A stretch of DNA of 64,000 nt, taken from the NCBI RefSeq assembly GCF_014205215.1, contig NZ_JACHNC010000001.1, positions 6,754,501 to 6,818,500 on the forward strand. Direction: 5' to 3'. The notes beneath the pieces were generated by a model. It saw nothing but the letters and a program-made list of their open reading frames with translations. It searched no databases and was not told the DNA's origin. The stretch comes from Actinoplanes lobatus (lineage in GTDB: Bacteria > Actinomycetota > Actinomycetes > Mycobacteriales > Micromonosporaceae). Shown here one piece after another: positions 59,427 through 64,000 of the stretch (its first letter is position 1; the number at the start of each line of letters is the position of its first letter). A program made the translations under genes and the position numbers.

Positions 59427-60302
59427 ATGGACATGAATGAGATGACCAGACGGCACACCGCCCGCCCGGCCACCGGCACCGGCTGGTTCCTCGGGGAGGG
59501 GCCGGTGTGGGACGCCGCCCGGCAGCGCCTGTTGTGGGTCGACATCATGGCCGGCGACGTGTACGAGGGCCGGCTCGGCGCCGACGACCGTGTGGAAGCG
59601 GTCCGTAGCTGGTCGTTCGAGCAGAGCGTGGGTGCTGTCGCGGTCGCTGGGAACGGCGACCTGCTGGTGGCCGAGCGGGAGACGCTCACCCGGGTGCATG
59701 CCGACGGCGGGCGTACGCATCTGGCGCGGGTGTTGCCGCCGGGGTCGCCGAGCCGGCTCAACGACGGCGCGGTCGACCCGTCCGGCCGGTTCCTGGTCGG
59801 CAGTCTCGGCGGTGACCGGGAGGTGCTGGTCCGTTTCGAGGACGGCGGGTGCACGACCATCGACGACGATCTGACCCTCTCCAACGGGCTGGCCTGGAGC
59901 CCGTCCGGTGACCGGTTCTACAGCGTGGACACGCTCACCCGCACCGTCCATGTGCGCGACTACCCGGCGGGGGAGCGGTCCGTGTTGTTCACCGTCGGCG
60001 ACGGGTACCCGGACGGCCTGTGTGTGGACGCCGGCGGCAACCTGTGGCTGGCCGTCTGGGGCGGGGGCCGCGTCGAGTGCCGGTCGCCGGCCGGTGAGCT
60101 GCTCGCGGTGGTCGAGGTGGACGCCCCGCACACCTCCAGCGTCGCGTTCGCCGGGCCGGGACTGAACGTCCTGGTGATCACCACGGCCACGCAGCACCTC
60201 ACCGCCGCCGATCTGGCGGCCCATCCGCTGTCCGGCCGGCTGTTCACCGCCCGCGTCGGTGTCACGGGACTGCTCACGCCGTACTGGAATCCGGGTCTTT
60301 GA
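59427..60302 (+). CDS. SMP-30/gluconolactonase-family lactonase
   Basis: 291 residues from ATG 59427; ATG 59433 or 59442 are equally possible because none has a clear ribosome site. Beta-propeller landmarks: FLGEGPVWDAARQRLLWVDI with the metal glutamate, SRLNDGAVDPSGRFLVGSL, LSNGLAWSPSG (metal Asn) and GYPDGLCVDAGGNLW (metal Asp). Opens an aldonolactone to the acid used by the dehydratase on the opposite strand. Its stop is 2 bp from the convergent permease stop. Confidence 0.9.
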   Translation: MDMNEMTRRHTARPATGTGWFLGEGPVWDAARQRLLWVDIMAGDVYEGRLGADDRVEAVRSWSFEQSVGAVAVAGNGDLLVAERETLTRVHADGGRTHLARVLPPGSPSRLNDGAVDPSGRFLVGSLGGDREVLVRFEDGGCTTIDDDLTLSNGLAWSPSGDRFYSVDTLTRTVHVRDYPAGERSVLFTVGDGYPDGLCVDAGGNLWLAVWGGGRVECRSPAGELLAVVEVDAPHTSSVAFAGPGLNVLVITTATQHLTAADLAAHPLSGRLFTARVGVTGLLTPYWNPGL

Positions 60303-60304
60303 TC

Positions 60305-62305
60305 TCATCCCTTGACCGCGCCCGCGGTGAGCCCTTCGGTGAGGAATCGCTGCCCGAACGCATACATGACCACGACGGGGATGCTGACCAGCAGCGACGC
60401 GGCGGCGAGCTGGCCCTGTGGCACGACGTCGCCGGCGATCATCGACTGCATGCCGACGGGCAGCGTCTTGTACTCGTCCTTGGTGATGAACACGAAGGCG
60501 AAGAGGAACTCGTTCCAGGCGTTGGTGAGGGTGAACAGTGCGACCGCCAGCAGGCCCGGTTTGGCCAGGGGCAGCACCACCCGGCGGAACGCCTGGACCC
60601 GGGTGCTGCCGTCGACCAGGGCCGCCTCCTCCAGGTCGACCGGGATCGACGCGAAGTAGCCGGTCAGCAGCCAGGTGGCGAACGGCAGCGTGAACGTCGG
60701 GTAGGTGAGCACCAGCGACCACAGCGAGTCGGTGAGCCGTGTCTCGATGAGCAGTTGATAGAGCGGGATGAACAGCAGCGCGCCGGGCATCACGTAGGTG
60801 AGCAGGACCGTGACGGTGAAGCCCTGTGCGCCGCGGAACCGTAGCCGGGCCAGCGCGTATCCGCCGAGGGCGGCGCAGAGCAGGGCCACCGTGGTGGACG
60901 CCGCCGACACCATCAGGGTGTTGAGGTACCAGCGGCCGAACGGCTGGTTGGTGAAGAGGGCGCCGAACTGTTCCAGGGTCCACGGCGTGGGCCACAGGTC
61001 GTTGTCGCGCATGACGACCTGGTTCTCGGACTTGAACGCGGTGACCGCGATCCAGTAGACCGGGCCCAGGACGAAGGCCAGCAGTCCGGCCAGCGCGATC
61101 GCGGTACCCACCCGGGACACCACGGCGGAGGCTCGGCGCCCGCCCCGGGCGCCCAGCACCGAGACGATCCGGGCGACGGCGACCGCGATCAGCAGGGCCG
61201 TTCCGAGGATGACCGTGGCCTTCCAGAAGATCTCCGGCGAGGCCCAGAACAGCAGGCCGGTGACGGCCGCGGTGACGGCCCAGCCGACCGCGGTACGGGC
61301 CGGCCCGGTCCATCGTGGTGGCCGGTTGCCGGAGTCCTGGCGCAGTAGCCGGACCAGGACGAACACCAGTCCGGCGATGATCGGCAGCATGACCAGCGTG
61401 ACGGCGGCGCCGGCCCCGTACTGCAGTTGCAGGATCGCCTTCGAGTAGGCGACCAGCACGTACGGGGCGGTGACGTCGCCCGGACCACCCTGGGTCAGCA
61501 GCCAGATCAGGTCGAAGTTGTTGAACGTCCAGATCGACGACAGGGTGACCGTTACGGTGATCACGTGGCGTAGCCCGGGCAGGGTGACGTGCCGGAACCG
61601 CTGCCAGGCTGTGGCGCCGTCGATGGTGGCGGCCTCGTAGTGCTCGGCGGGGATGGCTTTCAGGCCGGCCAGGAAGCAGACGGTGAAGAACGGCACCCCC
61701 TTCCACACGTTGACCAGGATCACCGAGGGCATGGCCAGCGCCGGGTCGGACAGCCAGCCGGCCGGCCAGCTGTCGACCAGGTGCAGGGTCGCCAGCAGCG
61801 GGCCGATTCCCGAGCTGGTGAGCAGCGTGTTGACGCTGCCGAAGATCGGGTCGAGCAGGGAGCGCCAGCTGAACGCGGTGACCACCGTCGGCACCACCCA
61901 CGGCACCAGGAGCAGGCCGGTCAGCAGGGCCCGGCCGCGGCGCAGGCGGTGCAGGAGCAGGGCCGCGGCAAGACCGAGCAGGACCTTGAAGATCTCGGCG
62001 TACGCGGTGAAGACGAACGAGTTCACCACACCGGTACGGAATTGCTGGTCACCGGCGAGTGAGAGGTAGTTGTCCAGGCCGACGAACACGCTGTCCGGGC
62101 CGTGCCGTTCGGTGGTGCTGGTGATGAACGACTGGGCGATCGGCACGAGCACGAGCACACCGACCAGTACGGCGGTCGGCGTCAGGAACAGGGCCGCGAG
62201 CCGCCAGTCGCGGCCCAGCCGCCGCTGGACGGGCGTGAGGGAGCCGGGCCCCGGTGGCGATGTCGCCTTCACCACCGGGGCCGGCGCTGTGCGCAGCGAC
62301 CTCAC
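60305..62305 (-). CDS. Fused MalF-MalG sugar ABC permease
   Basis: 666 residues, twice the usual length. Residues 1-315 are a MalF-type permease (LFLTPTAVLVGVLVLVPIAQ, EAA loop EAATIDGATAWQRFRHVTLP); residues about 335-395 form a linker with two extra helices (VGWAVTAAVTGLLFW, ILGTALLIAVAV); residues 395-666 are a MalG-type permease (LGPVYWIAVTAFKSENQVV, EAA loop EEAALVDGSTRVQAFRRVVLP is split here as EEAALVDGSTR and RVVLPL). Frame is unbroken, so the fusion is real rather than a sequencing frameshift. GTG 62305 overlaps the binding-protein stop. Serves transport of a sugar or sugar acid for the neighbouring enzymes; ATPase not present. Confidence 0.9.
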   Translation of the reverse strand: MRSLRTAPAPVVKATSPPGPGSLTPVQRRLGRDWRLAALFLTPTAVLVGVLVLVPIAQSFITSTTERHGPDSVFVGLDNYLSLAGDQQFRTGVVNSFVFTAYAEIFKVLLGLAAALLLHRLRRGRALLTGLLLVPWVVPTVVTAFSWRSLLDPIFGSVNTLLTSSGIGPLLATLHLVDSWPAGWLSDPALAMPSVILVNVWKGVPFFTVCFLAGLKAIPAEHYEAATIDGATAWQRFRHVTLPGLRHVITVTVTLSSIWTFNNFDLIWLLTQGGPGDVTAPYVLVAYSKAILQLQYGAGAAVTLVMLPIIAGLVFVLVRLLRQDSGNRPPRWTGPARTAVGWAVTAAVTGLLFWASPEIFWKATVILGTALLIAVAVARIVSVLGARGGRRASAVVSRVGTAIALAGLLAFVLGPVYWIAVTAFKSENQVVMRDNDLWPTPWTLEQFGALFTNQPFGRWYLNTLMVSAASTTVALLCAALGGYALARLRFRGAQGFTVTVLLTYVMPGALLFIPLYQLLIETRLTDSLWSLVLTYPTFTLPFATWLLTGYFASIPVDLEEAALVDGSTRVQAFRRVVLPLAKPGLLAVALFTLTNAWNEFLFAFVFITKDEYKTLPVGMQSMIAGDVVPQGQLAAASLLVSIPVVVMYAFGQRFLTEGLTAGAVKG

Positions 62306-63714
62306 TGCGGCAGCCCCTGCTGGGAGAAGATCTGCACCATCTTGGCGTGGGCGTCCTTGACCGCCTGCGCGGGCGCCGCGCCCTGCGCGACCTGCTGCAT
62401 CATGTCGGTCATGACGTAGGCGGCGACGACGGCCTGCTGTCCGGCGCTGGCCTTCTGCGGGAAGGTCAGGCCGTTCTTGGTCTTCAGCGGCAGGGGCTGC
62501 TGGGACATGGTGCGCAGCATCGGGAACGCCGGGTCACCGCCGCCGAAGAACGGGTCGGCGTCCCAGACCTCCTCCCAGGCGGGCATCGCCAGGCCGGGGG
62601 CCTCCTTCGCCACGCCGACCAGGGCGGGCGCGGTGATCAGGTACTGGGCGAGGAGCCGGGCGAGGGCGCCGTTCTTGGCGCCCTTGAACACCACGAAGCC
62701 CTGGGACTGCCCGAGCAGCAGCGAGGAGTCGGTGGCCGGGCCGATGCAGTCGGAGAAGACGTGCGTGTTGCCGTACACCGGATTCTTCTTGGTCTTGGAG
62801 TCGGCGTAGACGCTGAAGCTGTTGCGGGTGTAGCCGAGGACGCCGGCGAGCCAGTTCTCGTTGTTGCTGGTGTCGGTCCAGCTCTCCACGCCGGGTGGCA
62901 GCATCGGCTTGAACTTGGGATTGGTGTAGATGTCGCCGAGGAAGGTGACCGCCCGCACCGTCTCCGGCGAGTCGAAGGTGACCTTGCGGCCGTCGTTGGA
63001 GGCGATCGCCCCGCCGTAGGAGTTGATCAGCGCCTCGATCATGCCGTTGGCGTCCCCGGAGCGGTTGATCGTCATGCCCCAGCCGAACCGGCGTTTGCCC
63101 GGGTCGGAGATCGCCAGGCAGACGTCGCGCAGTTCCTCCCAGGTGTAGACGTCCTTCGGGGTGATCCCCTTCTCCTGCATCCAGTCCTTGCGCAGGAACG
63201 ATCCGATGCCGATGAAGTGGTACGGGATCGCGTACCACCTGCCGTCGAAGACGCAGAAGTTCTTGGCCTCGGCGCAGGGTTCGCCGTACTTTGCGGTCAG
63301 CGCCGTGACGACCTCGGTCACGTCCTCCAGGTCGCCCAGCGCGTGGAACTGGGCGATGAACCGTGAGTCGGTCATGAACGCCAGGTCGCGGGCCACGCCG
63401 CCCTTGACCTCGGCGTCGATCTTGGCGACCACGTCGCCCGCGTCGGCCTGGACCAGGCTGTTCTCGATCGTCGTTCCGGTGGCTTCGGCGAATTTCCTGA
63501 TCGAGGCGTCCAGTGCCTCGTTGGCGGCCGTCGAGTACAGCTTCTGCGACAGCACGCCCATCGTGGAGCCTTTCAGCGCCGTGGCGGCGTCGAGCAGTTC
63601 CTTCGGCACCTCCGCCGGGGCGGTGGGCGGCGGCTCCGAGCCGTCGCCGCAGGCGGCCAGGCCGGCCGCGCCGAGCACCCCTACGCCCATTCCCAGAAAG
63701 CCGCGTCTCTTCAT
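62302..63714 (-). CDS. Sugar ABC binding lipoprotein
   Basis: 470 residues. MKRRGFLGMGVGVLGAAGLA followed by AC gives a twin-arginine-like start and a lipobox LAAC (C22). Body includes DAEVKGGVARDLAFMTDSRF and WYAIPYHFIGIGSFLRKDW, as in family-1 solute-binding proteins. First gene of the leftward transport operon, overlapping the fused permease. A perfect palindrome lies 18 bp before its start, so an IclR-type regulator (partly in view) probably controls it. Confidence 0.92.
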   Translation of the reverse strand: MKRRGFLGMGVGVLGAAGLAACGDGSEPPPTAPAEVPKELLDAATALKGSTMGVLSQKLYSTAANEALDASIRKFAEATGTTIENSLVQADAGDVVAKIDAEVKGGVARDLAFMTDSRFIAQFHALGDLEDVTEVVTALTAKYGEPCAEAKNFCVFDGRWYAIPYHFIGIGSFLRKDWMQEKGITPKDVYTWEELRDVCLAISDPGKRRFGWGMTINRSGDANGMIEALINSYGGAIASNDGRKVTFDSPETVRAVTFLGDIYTNPKFKPMLPPGVESWTDTSNNENWLAGVLGYTRNSFSVYADSKTKKNPVYGNTHVFSDCIGPATDSSLLLGQSQGFVVFKGAKNGALARLLAQYLITAPALVGVAKEAPGLAMPAWEEVWDADPFFGGGDPAFPMLRTMSQQPLPLKTKNGLTFPQKASAGQQAVVAAYVMTDMMQQVAQGAAPAQAVKDAHAKMVQIFSQQGLPQ

Positions 63715-63731
63715 GGCCGCTCAACCCCTTT

Positions 63732-63756
63732 GTTCGAAATCTCGAACGTGGTTCGA
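63732..63756. promoter_or_regulatory. IclR-type operator candidate
   Basis: GTTCGA-AATC-TCGAAC (63732-63747) is a perfect 16-bp palindrome, followed at 63751-63756 by another GTTCGA half-site. It lies 18 bp before the binding-protein ATG, between that gene and the IclR gene that follows on the same strand. Confidence 0.75.
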
Positions 63757-63828
63757 TATACCGTATCGGGTGGACGCGACGCTAGGACAGACCCATGAGA
63801 GGTGTCAATGTTTCGGAGCGGTTGCCGA

Positions 63829-64000
63829 TTACCGCGATATGTCGCGGTACCCCATGCGCGCCGACAGCGTGGCCGCACCCTCGCGCACCAGCCCGGTCCA
63901 CTTCTCCGGCGCCTGCGGGGTCCAGCGGATGATCGGCGCCGACACGCTCATCGCGGCGACGATCGCGCCGGAATGGTCCCGGACCGGCGCGGCGACACAG
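63829..64000 (-). CDS. IclR-family regulator (C-terminal end only)
   Basis: The minus strand reads CVAAPVRDHSGAIVAAMSVS then APIIRWTPQAPEKWTGLVRE and ends GYRDISR with TAA at 63829-63831. This is the end of the IclR effector-binding domain, with the conserved cysteine-alanine-alanine-proline-valine segment. The DNA-binding part lies beyond the window. Same direction as the transport operon, about 115 bp upstream; probable repressor of it. Confidence 0.9.
   Translation of the reverse strand, partial: CVAAPVRDHSGAIVAAMSVSAPIIRWTPQAPEKWTGLVREGAATLSARMGYRDISR

Noticed and set aside
1..64000. CRISPR arrays, tRNA, rRNA, prophage genes
   Set aside because: No regularly spaced repeats, no cloverleaf or rRNA sequence, and no phage structural genes were seen.

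Overview
The window is GC-rich DNA with short intergenic gaps, frequent GTG and TTG starts and many 4-bp stop/start overlaps. With IdeR/DmdR-type iron boxes, xylanases, many secreted sugar-active enzymes and IS701/IS5 elements, this points to a filamentous actinomycete. A member of the Micromonosporaceae such as Actinoplanes is my guess; the genus is inference only. I saw no rRNA, tRNA or CRISPR.

1-10 kb is an iron-uptake block. It holds two FecCD-type permeases (the first cut by the window edge), their FepC-type ATPase, and two paralogous pairs of heterodimeric ABC half-transporters, each pair preceded by an iron box. A third iron box lies directly against the start of a one-module C-A-PCP-TE NRPS at 24.5-28.3 kb. 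Its specificity residues read as serine, as in EntF, so uptake, transport and one siderophore synthesis step look co-regulated by iron. Between these lie a secreted GH87 alpha-1,3-glucanase, an IS701-family element (13.8-15.2 kb) next to decayed DUF1772 and MFS genes, and small regulator/enzyme modules: ArsR/MFS, PhzF plus deaminase with Lrp/AsnC, an LLM oxidoreductase, TetR plus quinone-oxidoreductase with twin palindromic operators, and MarR-DoxX-DODA with three palindromes.

31-41 kb is an accessory stretch: hypotheticals, a transglutaminase-like protein, a HAD-like protein, a possible immunity protein, a nucleotidyltransferase, a gene fragment, an IS5-family element with a likely -1 frameshift, a DUF574 methyltransferase and a secreted serine protease.

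41-51 kb is secretory and carbohydrate-related: a large metzincin-like protease with many Ig-like repeats, a four-gene operon (lipoprotein, two permeases, secreted hydrolase-like protein) and a GH10 xylanase behind a TCGAAACTTTCGA palindrome. 51.3-57.7 kb holds the least familiar system: a 1260-residue protein with two GTPase domains and two hydrophobic segments, overlapping a 527-residue single-GTPase partner and followed by a fructosamine-kinase-like gene.

57.7-64 kb is a sugar-acid locus: an IlvD/Edd dehydratase and a divergent SMP-30 lactonase, then a binding protein, a natural MalF-MalG permease fusion and the end of an IclR regulator, with a perfect GTTCGA-N4-TCGAAC palindrome in the promoter.
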